40,184 bases of DNA from a bacterium (GTDB taxonomy: Bacteria > Planctomycetota > Planctomycetia > Planctomycetales > Planctomycetaceae), in assembly GCA_016124895.1 (NCBI GenBank), contig WGMU01000120.1, forward strand, positions 1 to 40,184. The letters run 5' to 3'. A model generated the notes under the pieces. The model worked only from the letters and a program-made list of their open reading frames with translations. It did not search any database and was not told the origin of the DNA. Both the position numbers and the translations under genes were made by a program. Every line of letters starts with the position of its first letter. Positions within the stretch are counted from its first letter, which is position 1. Positions 25,652 to 35,370 of the stretch are shown here, in pieces.

Positions 25652-28009
25652 TCAATCCGCTTCACGCTCGGATTCCGCCAGCTGTTCGGCAATCGATGTT
25701 AGCTGAAGACAGTAGCCCCCCCCTGACGCTGCCTTGTTCCTTCGGGACTCAAATTTAGGTCCAGAGATCTTCAGCAGGTCTGAAAGACGTACCTTTCCGC
25801 TGCTTAAATCCAGCCCGAGCGGAATGTCAAGCGACTTGGGTGCCATGCAACTGTGTCGGTCATCCAGCCATTTTCTCATTTGGCTGCACCGACTGCCGAA
25901 GGCATTCCTCGATTCATCTCCATCGGGGAATAGAAGCTTCCTTAGAGTCAACTCGTCGACCGTCTCATAAAGTCGTTCAAGCAGTATCATCAGGAACTTG
26001 ACAGACTGCCGATTGTTCTCCGTCTTCAACTGAATCGCGATCCTCCCGATGTTCAGCCGCTCGCTTCCCCAATCGATACGAATCCGCATGTACTGTGCGA
26101 ATTCTCCAGGGACGGCGTTCCAGAAAATCCCTTGGATCGCCGTAACTGTGTCACCGTCAACTTTCGAGCGAATCGCCTTCTTCGTCACACGGACCGGTCT
26201 TCCACGGTGAAGCTCTACCTTCGCGATCTCGTCACGGCCGCCATCTCTGAGCTTGCGGTCGTCTTCCTCGTATGTTTGCGCGTCCTTACTTGAAAACAGG
26301 TCTGAGTCTGTTAGCCCAATGATCTGCGAACGAGACAGGTCGCCTTTTGACGGAATCCGTGGCGTAGCAGGGAGGTCTGAAGCGAATTCACGTCCTTGGT
26401 TCATGTTTTCGATGTAAGCGTCGTTCACGTAAATGAACCGTAGGTGCTTATCTTTGCGGTAAACAGGAACGGGAATGTCATCCAAGAGGGCATCCGGCTT
26501 TGTCAGTGCCCTGATCTTCTCAAACGGCTCAGGTGCGTCTACCTGCCAATAGAAACCTTGTACGCCGATTACGCTTCTGATTTCCTCGCCGCCTTCGCCC
26601 TTGACGGTCGAAAACAATGGAATCTTGAGAACGTGGACGTAGCAGTAGCCCGGATCTGAGTCCAAAGGATGTTTCTCGATTCGTTCATCAGGACACTCGC
26701 TGGCCATCACCCTTTCGTCAGCCGAATTAAAATCAGCAACAAACAGAGGAAACAGTTCCCGTTCAGCCTCGCCACGAACATCAAACTCCGCGTCCTTAGC
26801 TCGGGAATCTCCTGAGTCACCTCCGTGGTTCGCATGATTTGATTTGCGGTTAAGTTCGGCTACTTCGTCGTTGAAGGGGCGGTTGCCAAAAGTAAAGACG
26901 AAATCATCGTCCTGCCCCTTCTTCCCGACCGATGAGATTTTCTTGGCGAGTTTGCCATCATAGGTTTCAAGGAATTTGCGTTTTACCTTCTCGAACGTAC
27001 ATATCCTTACCCCCCCAAGTTCGAGTATCGGATTGTTCGGACCAGACTCCCGCAAGTACTCGACGATGTCTGGCGGCAGCTTTTCATGCAGGACACCGGT
27101 GACCAAGCTTTCGTTTCGCCAGAGTCGAGCCGGTTCGGGATCGGGTACTGGAATATCCGTGATGTTTAACGGGACCATTTGGGGCGGACTACTGCCCGGG
27201 ACTTGTGTGCTGTAGCTAACATTTGGATGCCTTGTGTCCATCCCAAACGGAAAGATCCGATGTTCTCCGATTGTTGGTCTGATCTTTCCTATGAGCTTTC
27301 CCGCGACTCGATTCTTCTTCTCCAGAACCTCCTGTCGACTAACCGCTGCAAGCTCTGCCACATGAGGCCGCTTTTGCAGCCAGTCATTTCCATCGTCATT
27401 GTCAAGCCCTAACAGCTTTCGTTCGGCTCGATTCATCCATCTGATTCTTCCCTCTCTGTCAATCTCGTGGACTCCGATATTGACACGATCAATGTCTAAA
27501 ACCTCGCGGTACGCGTCGACTTTCCGTTTCGCGGATTCGAGGTCGAGACATGTCGTCGTCACATCCCCAATGATCCCAAACGCAAGCTCGTCTTCGAGGT
27601 CTTTGCATTTGAAGAGCGTACAGATATCGACGACGAAGATGCGTTTTATCCAGCTTTCGTCGATGGGCGCGGCTGCATTCAATTCTCTGTCGGGCACTCG
27701 GTGGATGAATTCGGCTAACTGAGTGCGCTGCCGGTTGTGAGATCTGACCGAAGCGACCCAACGATCACGGTCCGAGCTGGTTGCATACACAAGAGATGCA
27801 TTCAGTTCCTTCTGTTCTACTTGACGGGCAGCTTCCTCGGCGTCGTACCCAAGCATCATCCAAAGTGAAGGACTGGCCCATCGGATAATTCCCGATCGAA
27901 GCTCAGTAAGGTATGCGGGAAGTTCCGCTCTTAAGAACAAGTCGCAGTGTGACTGAATGAACTTTTCAGCTTCTTGGAGAGACTCAAAACGACAGATTGT
28001 TGACGACAT
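25652..28009 (-). CDS. Multi-PAS protein with probable C-terminal winged helix
   Basis: A 785-residue soluble protein with no membrane segment. I see four PAS-like units: about 20-150, 165-270 (NIGVHEIDREGRIRWMNRAE), 310-490 (ends VIGVQGFYWQV) and 505-632 (DIPVPVYRKDKHLRFIYVND, ends AIQGIFWNAV). The third seems interrupted by a charged insert near 385-420. There is no histidine kinase, GGDEF, EAL or phosphatase motif. Residues 655-750 (FLMILLERLYETVDELTLRK, then LFPDGDESRNAFGSRCSQMR) resemble an OmpR-type winged helix. So it may be a one-component regulator. A sampled line of the gene has 29 G+C in 60 bases, against 44 in 60 in nearby uvrB. The ATG at 28009 follows AGGAAAAGG. Confidence 0.75.
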   Translation of the reverse strand: MSSTICRFESLQEAEKFIQSHCDLFLRAELPAYLTELRSGIIRWASPSLWMMLGYDAEEAARQVEQKELNASLVYATSSDRDRWVASVRSHNRQRTQLAEFIHRVPDRELNAAAPIDESWIKRIFVVDICTLFKCKDLEDELAFGIIGDVTTTCLDLESAKRKVDAYREVLDIDRVNIGVHEIDREGRIRWMNRAERKLLGLDNDDGNDWLQKRPHVAELAAVSRQEVLEKKNRVAGKLIGKIRPTIGEHRIFPFGMDTRHPNVSYSTQVPGSSPPQMVPLNITDIPVPDPEPARLWRNESLVTGVLHEKLPPDIVEYLRESGPNNPILELGGVRICTFEKVKRKFLETYDGKLAKKISSVGKKGQDDDFVFTFGNRPFNDEVAELNRKSNHANHGGDSGDSRAKDAEFDVRGEAERELFPLFVADFNSADERVMASECPDERIEKHPLDSDPGYCYVHVLKIPLFSTVKGEGGEEIRSVIGVQGFYWQVDAPEPFEKIRALTKPDALLDDIPVPVYRKDKHLRFIYVNDAYIENMNQGREFASDLPATPRIPSKGDLSRSQIIGLTDSDLFSSKDAQTYEEDDRKLRDGGRDEIAKVELHRGRPVRVTKKAIRSKVDGDTVTAIQGIFWNAVPGEFAQYMRIRIDWGSERLNIGRIAIQLKTENNRQSVKFLMILLERLYETVDELTLRKLLFPDGDESRNAFGSRCSQMRKWLDDRHSCMAPKSLDIPLGLDLSSGKVRLSDLLKISGPKFESRRNKAASGGGYCLQLTSIAEQLAESEREAD

Positions 28010-28076
28010 GACCTTTTCCTCACTTTGCTGACCGCTGAGAGCACACGGCCAAATCACTCATGCACACATAGGTATG

Positions 28077-28086
28077 CGCAATTGCG
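28077..28086. promoter_or_regulatory. Palindrome upstream of the PAS gene, possible operator
   Basis: CGCAATTGCG is a perfect 10-bp palindrome with partly matching flanks, 68 bases before the PAS gene start and close to a TTGAAA (28092-28097, minus strand) that could be a -35 box. It may be a binding site for the PAS regulator itself; this is inference from position only. Confidence 0.25.
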
Positions 28087-28194
28087 TACAATTTCAAGCC
28101 ATAGACGCCCGACGGTCGCGAAAGAATTCACACGTGGCTGCTTGAATCCAATCACTTTGAGGACGACGGCAATCAAAGAGGTTCCGTGTTCCGT

Positions 28195-30273
28195 CTAAGA
28201 AGGCTTGTGCGGCTTGGGGACTCGTTTGCCGGAGCCTTTGCGGCCTCGGCGGGGCTTTTTGGTTTGGGGGGGTGAGGGGGCGGAGTCGGTCAGGGAGACG
28301 TTCTGGCCGATCTGTTGTTTGAGCTGCACGATGCGGTCGCGGAGCTGGGCGGCTCGTTCGAATTCGAGGTTTTCGGCGGCCGAAAGCATCTCGGCTTCGA
28401 GTTCGTTGACGAACTCCTGCGTGATGTACTGCGTGTCGTCGACGCCAGCGGCTTGCTGGACGACCTGGCGGGCCTGAATCTCTTCTTCGATGCCGCGGCG
28501 GATCGCCTTGCGGATCGTCTCCGGCGTGATGCCGTGCTCTTCGTTGTAGGCAACCTGCAGTTCGCGACGGCGGTTGGTTTCGTCGATCGCTTCCTGCATC
28601 GATGGCGTGACCGTGTCCGCGTAGAGGAAGACCTCGGCATTCACGTTTCTGGCTGAGCGGCCGATCGTCTGAATGAGGCTCGTCGCGCTGCGGAGGAAGC
28701 CTTCCTTGTCGGCGTCGAGAATCGCGACCAGCGAGACTTCCGGCAGGTCGAGACCTTCGCGGAGCAGATTGACGCCGATGACCGCGTCGAATTTGCCTTC
28801 GCGCAGCTCGCGCAGGATTTCGACCCGCTCGATCGCGTCCAGTTCCGAGTGCAGCCACTTGCAGCGGATGCCTTCTTCAAGCAGGAACGTTGTCAGGTCT
28901 TCGGACAGCCGCTTGGTCAGTGTTGTGACGAGGACGCGCTCGCCGACGTCGGCCCGCTTGCGGATTTCGCCCATCAGATGCGGCACCTGTCCGCGGGCCG
29001 GGACGATGTGGATCTGCGGGTCGACCAGGCCGGTCGGGCGGATGATCTGCTCGACAACTTCGCCCTTCGTTTGTTCGAGTTCCCAGTCGGCGGGCGTCGC
29101 GGAGACGAACAGCCGCTGTCCCGGTCGCGCGTTCCACTCGTCGAATTTCAGCGGGCGGTTGTCGAGCGCCATCGGCAGTCGGAATCCGTGCTCGACCAGC
29201 GTCGTCTTGCGTGAGTTGTCGCCGGCCCACATCGCTCGGATCTGCGGGATCGTGACGTGCGACTCGTCGACCATGATCAGGCCGTCGTCCGGGAAGAAGT
29301 CCAGCAGCGTGTACGGCGGCTCGCCCGGTTTGCGGCCCGCGAGTGCCCGGCTGTAGTTCTCGATGCCCGGACAGAAGCCGGCTTCGCGGAGCAGTTCAAC
29401 GTCGTACCGCGTGCGGGCCTGCAGCCGCTGAGCCTCCAGCAGCTTGCCCTGCCGCTTGAACTCTTCCAGCCGGTGATGCAGCTCGGCTTCGATTTCCAGG
29501 ACCGCCTTTTCGATCCGCTCCATCGGCATGACAAAGTGCTTGGCCGGGTAGATGTAGATGTCCTGCTGCTTCTTGCTTTCCTCGCCAGTCAGTGGGTTGA
29601 TGATCGACAGGCTCTCGACTTCGTCGCCCCACAGCTCGATGCGGAACGCGAATTCCTCGTACGCCGGCCAGACTTCGATAACGTCGCCGCGAGCCCGGAA
29701 CCGACCGCGGGCGAGTTCGTAGTCATTCCGGTCGTAATGGATGTCGACGAGCTTCAGCAGCAGCCGGTCGCGATCGATGACGTCGCCGATCTGCAGCGGG
29801 ACCATCATCTCGAGATAGTCCTTTGGCGAACCGAGGCCGTAAATGCAGCTCACGCTGGCGACGACGACGACGTCGCGGCGGCTGACCAGAGCACTCGTCG
29901 CCAGCAGCCGCAGCCGGTCGATCTCCTCGTTGATCGACGAGTCCTTCTCGATGTAGATGTCCCGCGCCGGAATGTACGCCTCGGGCTGATAGTAGTCGTA
30001 ATAGCTGACGAAGTAGGCGACGGCGTTATTCGGGAAGAACTCGCGGAACTCACCGTACAACTGAGCGGCCAGCGTCTTGTTGTGCGAGAGGACCAGCGTC
30101 GGTCGGTTCAGCCGAGCGATGACGTTGGCCATCGTGAACGTCTTGCCGGAACCGGTCACGCCCAGCAGCACCTGATCGTGCTTGCCCTCTTCAAAGCCGC
30201 GCACCAGAGCGTCGATCGCTTTGGGCTGATCACCGGCGGGCGGGAATTCGCTGACGAGTTTGAAGTCGGCCAT
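28195..30273 (-). CDS. uvrB: Excinuclease ABC subunit B (UvrB)
   Basis: Central helicase-like subunit of nucleotide excision repair; it takes damaged DNA from UvrA and recruits UvrC. The 692-residue product has Walker A GVTGSGKT (38-45), the damage-probing beta-hairpin [12 protein letters not shown] (91-102), DESH (336-339), the helicase C-terminal motifs ([16 protein letters not shown]) and the UVR domain that binds UvrC ([17 protein letters not shown]), then a basic tail ([19 protein letters not shown]). The ATG at 30273 opens the conserved [17 protein letters not shown]; the frame continues to 30477 but is not supported. No Shine-Dalgarno is obvious. Confidence 0.98.
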   Translation of the reverse strand: MADFKLVSEFPPAGDQPKAIDALVRGFEEGKHDQVLLGVTGSGKTFTMANVIARLNRPTLVLSHNKTLAAQLYGEFREFFPNNAVAYFVSYYDYYQPEAYIPARDIYIEKDSSINEEIDRLRLLATSALVSRRDVVVVASVSCIYGLGSPKDYLEMMVPLQIGDVIDRDRLLLKLVDIHYDRNDYELARGRFRARGDVIEVWPAYEEFAFRIELWGDEVESLSIINPLTGEESKKQQDIYIYPAKHFVMPMERIEKAVLEIEAELHHRLEEFKRQGKLLEAQRLQARTRYDVELLREAGFCPGIENYSRALAGRKPGEPPYTLLDFFPDDGLIMVDESHVTIPQIRAMWAGDNSRKTTLVEHGFRLPMALDNRPLKFDEWNARPGQRLFVSATPADWELEQTKGEVVEQIIRPTGLVDPQIHIVPARGQVPHLMGEIRKRADVGERVLVTTLTKRLSEDLTTFLLEEGIRCKWLHSELDAIERVEILRELREGKFDAVIGVNLLREGLDLPEVSLVAILDADKEGFLRSATSLIQTIGRSARNVNAEVFLYADTVTPSMQEAIDETNRRRELQVAYNEEHGITPETIRKAIRRGIEEEIQARQVVQQAAGVDDTQYITQEFVNELEAEMLSAAENLEFERAAQLRDRIVQLKQQIGQNVSLTDSAPSPPQTKKPRRGRKGSGKRVPKPHKPS

Positions 30274-30646
30274 CGGGAAGTTCTGTGACGAGGGCGGTTG
30301 GCGGCGCGGGCTGTTCGAGCGAGTCGGTCCACCGGTTCTGACAGGACTGTGTGTCACCGGCTCTGCCAGTGCTTCGTGCGAGAAACGAAGCCGAATCGCA
30401 GGCACTGCCGGAGCCAGTGGCACACAGAGAATCGACACTGTCGTCGCTGGCGTGTGGAGGCTCAACTGAGGCGTCAACAGGGAAACGAAACTGCTGCGGA
30501 CTCGTCGCTCGTGGCCCGCTCCCAGCCACCCGGTTCAGATAGCGGAACGGCGCGAGCCGTCCGGTCAGTCCCCAGCGCGACACCGGGCGACTTGCGCCAC
30601 TCCGCGACCGCGACTCGCGATCCGCGTCTCGGATTCGGCTGCGGGA
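30274..30646. other. Intergenic region upstream of uvrB
   Basis: About 370 bases between the Rieske gene stop and uvrB. It holds one large nested palindrome (30348-30426); the rest shows no supported gene. A LexA-type SOS box in front of uvrB was looked for and not seen. Confidence 0.55.
30348..30426. repeat. Nested palindromic element
   Basis: An outer imperfect inverted repeat (CCGGCTCTGCCAGTGC at 30357-30372 against GGCACTGCCGGAGCCAGTGG at 30401-30420, both flanked by TGTGT/ACACA) encloses a perfect inner hairpin GCTTCGT/ACGAAGC (30371-30391). It resembles GCCACTGGC-type palindromes that recur in planctomycete genomes. Confidence 0.65.
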
Positions 30647-31831
30647 TCACGCCGCAGCGGCAGGCGGCGGGCTCTCTGCCGGGACATCACTGGGCGCATC
30701 GGGCAATGGCACGATTTGCGGCTGGACAGCGTTCAGAATCGCACGCTGAAAATGAAACAGTCGCTCCTCGCGAATCGAAATCAGTCCTCCCCCCAGTGGC
30801 TGCAGCGGCGAGGCGAGGCCCTGCTGGACGGCGGGCAGAACCGAACCATCTTCGTTCTGCACGCGATCGATGAGGCGGCGATAGAACCGGTCGGTCAGCG
30901 CGCCAGCAATGCGGCGCGTGATCGAATTCCGAGGGCCGATATTGCAGAACATGCGCAGTCGTCGCGAACAGCGGCCGGGGGAGATCGGCAGGACGCTGGT
31001 GACAACAGTGATCGGCCCAGCCTCGACGATTTCGAGGTTCGGATGCCGCAGCCACTGACGGTAGCGACCCAGTTCTCCCTGACCGAGGAATGCTTTGACG
31101 CGGCACCGAACACGGGCCTTCAGGCTCGTCGGTTCGTACGGAGTAATCGTCTCGAACCAGTGCCAGTGATCGCCGAATTCGTGAAAGCAGACGTCCGCGT
31201 CCGGCGACTGCCCGAACGTGTCACGATGGACCATGCTGACGTGATAGCTCTCCAGCGAGTTCTCGACAGTCACCTTCCAGTTTGCGGCGATCTCCCAGTC
31301 GCGGGCGAAGCAGAAACTCGCGTGCTCGCCGGTTCGAGTTTCGAGCACGTCGGCAATCGGCCCGAGCCAGTCGCGCAGCGATTCGGCAGTCTCGTTCAGA
31401 TTGACGAAGACGTATCCGCCAATCGTCTCACAGCGCAGCGGTCGCAGCCCCAGTTCACCGGATCTCAAGGGGCGAAAGCTGCGAGCATCCGGAATGCGTT
31501 TCGTGTTGCCGTCTTCAGAAAACTCCCAGCCGTGATACTGGCAGACCAGCCGATCGCCCGCGTGTCCGCATGAGTTGTTACACAGCTTCGCGAAGCGGTG
31601 CGGGCAGATGTTGAGAAAGGCGCGAATCTGACCGCCACGGTTCCAGGCGATGACCGGTGTGGCAAGGATGTCCCGCGCGATGAAGTCACCATCCGCCGGC
31701 AGTTCGCCAGGCGTACCGATCAGGTGCCACGCCGGCTGAAACAGGTACTCGATCTCGCGTGCCTGGAACTCGTCCGAGCAGTACGCGTCCTGAGACAGAA
31801 GCTGGGGCAGATGGCTCTCGCTGAGAAACAC
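30647..31831 (-). CDS. Rieske [2Fe-2S] aromatic-ring-hydroxylating-type oxygenase, large subunit
   Basis: A 394-residue non-heme iron oxygenase subunit. The Rieske cluster ligands are Cys76/His78 (CPHR) and Cys97/His100 (CQYHGW). The catalytic domain begins WEIAANWKVTVENSLESYHV, with His197 and His202 as likely mononuclear iron ligands. Length and motifs fit the alpha subunits of ring-hydroxylating dioxygenases and of the related choline/carnitine-type monooxygenases. The GTG at 31831 is chosen because AAGGGAG lies 8 bases upstream; the frame extends to 31954 without support. No reductase or ferredoxin gene is adjacent, so the substrate cannot be guessed. Confidence 0.9.
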   Translation of the reverse strand: MFLSESHLPQLLSQDAYCSDEFQAREIEYLFQPAWHLIGTPGELPADGDFIARDILATPVIAWNRGGQIRAFLNICPHRFAKLCNNSCGHAGDRLVCQYHGWEFSEDGNTKRIPDARSFRPLRSGELGLRPLRCETIGGYVFVNLNETAESLRDWLGPIADVLETRTGEHASFCFARDWEIAANWKVTVENSLESYHVSMVHRDTFGQSPDADVCFHEFGDHWHWFETITPYEPTSLKARVRCRVKAFLGQGELGRYRQWLRHPNLEIVEAGPITVVTSVLPISPGRCSRRLRMFCNIGPRNSITRRIAGALTDRFYRRLIDRVQNEDGSVLPAVQQGLASPLQPLGGGLISIREERLFHFQRAILNAVQPQIVPLPDAPSDVPAESPPPAAAA

Positions 31832-31995
31832 GGCGGACTCCCTTCCGGCGTTTGATGCCCGCAGTCGCCATCGGCAGCGTTTCACTCGGGCAGTTGCGGG
31901 ACAACTTGTAGCGGTTTTTCTGAGGCGAGGGAACTCCTGCGTGGACGAGATCATCAGCGCAGGACGTATCTCGAATCTGTGCAGCCGGAATGCGC

Positions 31996-34900
31996 TCAGA
32001 TCAGCAGGGCATCGAAGTCGAACGTGAAGGCATCGTCGATCGTATCCATCGCGTCGCTGATGACTTCATCGGCTTCGAGCACTGTTCCATTGCCGGCACC
32101 GGTCAATTGATCGAAACCGCCGTTGCCCCGGACGCGGTCGTCACCAGCTTCGCCGAGGATGAGGTCGTTCCCGCTGCCGCCGATAATCGAATCATTTCCG
32201 TTACTCCCGAGCAGCGTGTCATTACCGGCGTTTCCGACGATGCGATCGTTGCCGCTGCCGCCGCGGATGACGTCGTCGCCTTCATCGCCACCGAGAACGA
32301 TTTCGTTGCCACCGCGGCCATCGATAATGTCATTGCCGTTCCCACCGAGGATCGCATCGTCGAAGTCACTGCCGATCAGGGTGTCATTGCCATCACCGCC
32401 ACTGATTGTGACCCCGATCGGCGAGGCGCTGGCGTCGAAGTCGTCGGCAAGGTTCGAGCCCGTGAAGACATAGCTGCGCGGGACAACGTCTCCGAAGTCA
32501 CCTCGATCGGACTGATATCCCGCAGAGTTAATGATGATGTGACCACCGACTTCGTCATCGACGGCCGTCGTCCCGCTGCCACCTTCCAGTCGGTCAATGC
32601 CAGCGCCGCCGCTGAGGTCGTCGTGCCCGCCCTGCCCGCGGAGGAGGTCGTCACCATTGCCGCCTGATATTGAGTCCCGCCCGGCTGCGCCACGAATCGT
32701 GTCGTTGCCGTCGCCTCCGGCGAGCAGATCGTCACCCGCCAGACCGGCCAGCATATCATCGCCAGCGCCGCCATCGATCTGATCGCTCGCCATGCTGCCG
32801 GTAATCGTGTCGTTGCCGTCGCCACCGAGTACGTTCACAGCAACTGACAGCGCTGAGGCATCGAAGCCGTCATTGCGGGCTCCCAGATCGACGAGAATCT
32901 GACCCGTGACACTCGCTGCCGGAACGCGAATCTCGTTCGTCGACGCGTTCACTCCGTCACCAAGATCGTGCAGCGGCGAAGTCACGACAAACTCGTCCGC
33001 CATCGAGTCGTACGTCACAGTGATCGTATTCGCCGTGCCGCCCGTGATGATGTCCGAAATGGTGAGACTGCCGGAACTGTCGACAGTCACGACGACATCC
33101 GGATCGGTCCGCTCAATCACGCTGCCCGCCGTCAGGCTGCGACCATCAAACGCGGGATAATCCGGGGCGTAACGCTTCACCCGGAACACCAGGTTCGTCT
33201 GAACGCCGAGCATCGCCAGGCCGGGCAATAGCCCCGGCGTGTCTCCCTGATGCAGTACATTGTCGCCAGCAGTGACCGGATTAACGTACTCCCACACGAT
33301 GTCGCCGGCAGGAGTCACCTCAAACGCTCGACCGGTCGTGCCTTCATCAATCAGCGTATTACCGTTGGGCAGCCGCTGAACGCTCGAAATAATCGGCGCA
33401 TAGAAGTTTCCATTCGGGCCTTCGGAATAAGTCCGCAGGGGAGCGGCCGGTCCATATACGCCGTCCATGCCGATTTCGTAGCTGCCATAGGCCGAGTCGT
33501 ACAGGCCAAGCGTCGATCTGTCGTTGTTGTTCCAGTCCCCGGCGATCGGCCGCCAGGCAGAAGTCGCTCCCGGTTCGGTATATGTTGTCAGTGTCTCCGT
33601 CGCGTTGCTGAGATCGTTGCCGTAGTGCAGCGTTGTCGCCGCAGACTCGTACCAGCCGATCGTGTCCTGGCCGTCGCCGTCCCAGTCACCAGCGATTGCC
33701 TGCCAGTTCGAGTCGAGGTCGCTGCGGTTCAGACTGTTCCAGGCGGCGACGTCCGTCACGACAACGATATTTGTGTAGCGGAACTCAGTCGCAGTCGGGT
33801 CATAAAGTCCGATCGAATCAAAGCCGTCGCCGTTCCAGTCGCCCGCCAGCGGCACAAGCGAACCGGCGCCGGCATTCTGCAGCGAGATTGAGATTGCTCC
33901 GCTGGCAGTCGTCGAGTTGAACAGCGTGAACGTCGTCGTCGCCGGATCGTAAATACCCGGCGTATCGATGCCGTCGCCGTTCCAGTCACCTGCGATGGCC
34001 AGCAGTCCGGTTCCGCTGAGCGGGCTTGTCCATTCAATGACAGCGTCCTGACCGTCGGTGTTGGCATTGTTCAGATAGAACATTCCAGTCGTCGGATCGA
34101 ATACACCCGTCGAATCGACGCCGTCGCCGTTCCAGTCACCTGAGATCGGCTGCCAGCTCGCCGGCGCCGGGTGCGTTGCGAACGAAGTGACGTCGCCCAT
34201 CGCGCCGTTCATCTGCTGCGCGAGATGCAACTGCTGGTCGATTCGCGGCGGCACAATCTCGACCGATTCTGAGTAATTGCTGCCGTCTGTGCGGTTCCAG
34301 CCGTTGTTGAACAAGAGAAAGTTCCCGGCTCCGTCCAGACCTGCGTCGATGAACTGCGCATCGTGCTGGTAGAAGAGCTGCTGGTCATCAGCCGTGCCGG
34401 CCCGATAGGCCGCTGGATTACCCCAGCGATACAGGAGATCGCCGCCCATACCGCTGTTACCACCCGAATGCGACGCTGCTTCCTGTGTCGTCGTGCTGTG
34501 ATCGATGACCCAGATTTCGCTCTGCAGCCGTGATGAGATCACGATCTGGTCAAGTTGCGCGTCGTAGTGGACGGCGTTGACGTGGTTCCAGTCGGCCTTC
34601 TTGCCGGTCGCCGCGATTCCCGTCAGCGAGTAATTGAAGTCGATCAGTTCCGGGTGATCAGCGACGACACCGAAGTTCGCCTTCGAGGCATCGAAGTCCT
34701 GAATCAGGTGGTCCTTCGCATGCCATGACCAGACGATCTGGCCGCCGGAACCGGATTGCCGATCTGGCTGGATTTCGATGATTGAGTCCGGCCAGATGCC
34801 GTCGTCGGTGTTGTCGATGAGAGCGGGATCGCGGCCCATTGCAATGGCCGTTTCGACTGTCAGACGTTCCCACGCGATCGCGAGGATATTGCCGTTCGGG

Positions 34901-35370
34901 AGAGGCTGAATGTCGTGATGCAGCCGCAGGTCGCCGTCCTGTCCGCTGGAATCGTTGAGTTCATAATGCCAGATCAGGTTGCCATCCCAGTCGAACTGCT
35001 CAATCCGGCCAGTTCCACCGGACGAGTTCAGCGTGCGCGAGGTATTCGGCAACGTGCCCGTCCGCAGCAGCGAACCGTCCTCCAGCAGGTAGTTCGACGT
35101 CGTCGTGTAATCACTGTTCCACGTGTTAACGACACGACCTTCCATATCAATCAGATAAGTCATCGTGCTGGCACTGGGGTGAAGCAGGTTGTAGCCGTCG
35201 AAGGCCTGCGCCATGTCGTACTGCAGCAGTCCGATTGTCGGAGTGGTCAGCAGCCGTCGGGGCTCGAGTGTTTCGAGCGACAGGCAGTGCGACTGAACTG
35301 AATCAACTGACGGGCGACGGAATACGTTTCGGCGGCGGGAGCGAGGGAATCGCAGTGAGCGAATCAGCAT
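31996..35370 (-). CDS. Giant extracellular arylsulfotransferase-like protein with LEPR-XLL motif, GDWNGDG repeats and RTX repeats
   Basis: A 1124-residue predicted surface or secreted protein. Order: basic N-terminus and LEPRRLL motif at 35-41; arylsulfotransferase (ASST)-like propeller from about 45 (LHHDIQPLPNGNILAIAW at 150-167, WNHVNAVHYD at 261-270, FYQHDAQFID at 333-342); five repeats of GDWNGDGxDTxGxYDPxT type at about 401-635; return to ASST sequence at about 650-745 (ISSVQRLPNGNTLIDEGTTG); a short beta domain; then two RTX blocks to about 1105, separated by a non-repeat stretch. ASST enzymes move sulfate between phenols, but the catalytic histidine cannot be assigned by eye, so activity is uncertain. 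AGGA lies 10 bases before the ATG. The second LEPR-XLL/RTX protein of the window. Confidence 0.88.
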   Translation of the reverse strand: MLIRSLRFPRSRRRNVFRRPSVDSVQSHCLSLETLEPRRLLTTPTIGLLQYDMAQAFDGYNLLHPSASTMTYLIDMEGRVVNTWNSDYTTTSNYLLEDGSLLRTGTLPNTSRTLNSSGGTGRIEQFDWDGNLIWHYELNDSSGQDGDLRLHHDIQPLPNGNILAIAWERLTVETAIAMGRDPALIDNTDDGIWPDSIIEIQPDRQSGSGGQIVWSWHAKDHLIQDFDASKANFGVVADHPELIDFNYSLTGIAATGKKADWNHVNAVHYDAQLDQIVISSRLQSEIWVIDHSTTTQEAASHSGGNSGMGGDLLYRWGNPAAYRAGTADDQQLFYQHDAQFIDAGLDGAGNFLLFNNGWNRTDGSNYSESVEIVPPRIDQQLHLAQQMNGAMGDVTSFATHPAPASWQPISGDWNGDGVDSTGVFDPTTGMFYLNNANTDGQDAVIEWTSPLSGTGLLAIAGDWNGDGIDTPGIYDPATTTFTLFNSTTASGAISISLQNAGAGSLVPLAGDWNGDGFDSIGLYDPTATEFRYTNIVVVTDVAAWNSLNRSDLDSNWQAIAGDWDGDGQDTIGWYESAATTLHYGNDLSNATETLTTYTEPGATSAWRPIAGDWNNNDRSTLGLYDSAYGSYEIGMDGVYGPAAPLRTYSEGPNGNFYAPIISSVQRLPNGNTLIDEGTTGRAFEVTPAGDIVWEYVNPVTAGDNVLHQGDTPGLLPGLAMLGVQTNLVFRVKRYAPDYPAFDGRSLTAGSVIERTDPDVVVTVDSSGSLTISDIITGGTANTITVTYDSMADEFVVTSPLHDLGDGVNASTNEIRVPAASVTGQILVDLGARNDGFDASALSVAVNVLGGDGNDTITGSMASDQIDGGAGDDMLAGLAGDDLLAGGDGNDTIRGAAGRDSISGGNGDDLLRGQGGHDDLSGGAGIDRLEGGSGTTAVDDEVGGHIIINSAGYQSDRGDFGDVVPRSYVFTGSNLADDFDASASPIGVTISGGDGNDTLIGSDFDDAILGGNGNDIIDGRGGNEIVLGGDEGDDVIRGGSGNDRIVGNAGNDTLLGSNGNDSIIGGSGNDLILGEAGDDRVRGNGGFDQLTGAGNGTVLEADEVISDAMDTIDDAFTFDFDALLI

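Noticed and set aside
28290-30273. Possible SOS (LexA) control of uvrB
   Set aside because: No planctomycete-like or E. coli-like LexA box was found in the upstream region by eye.
29257-30288. A 343-residue open frame opposite uvrB
   Set aside because: Antisense shadow of a conserved gene with no independent support.
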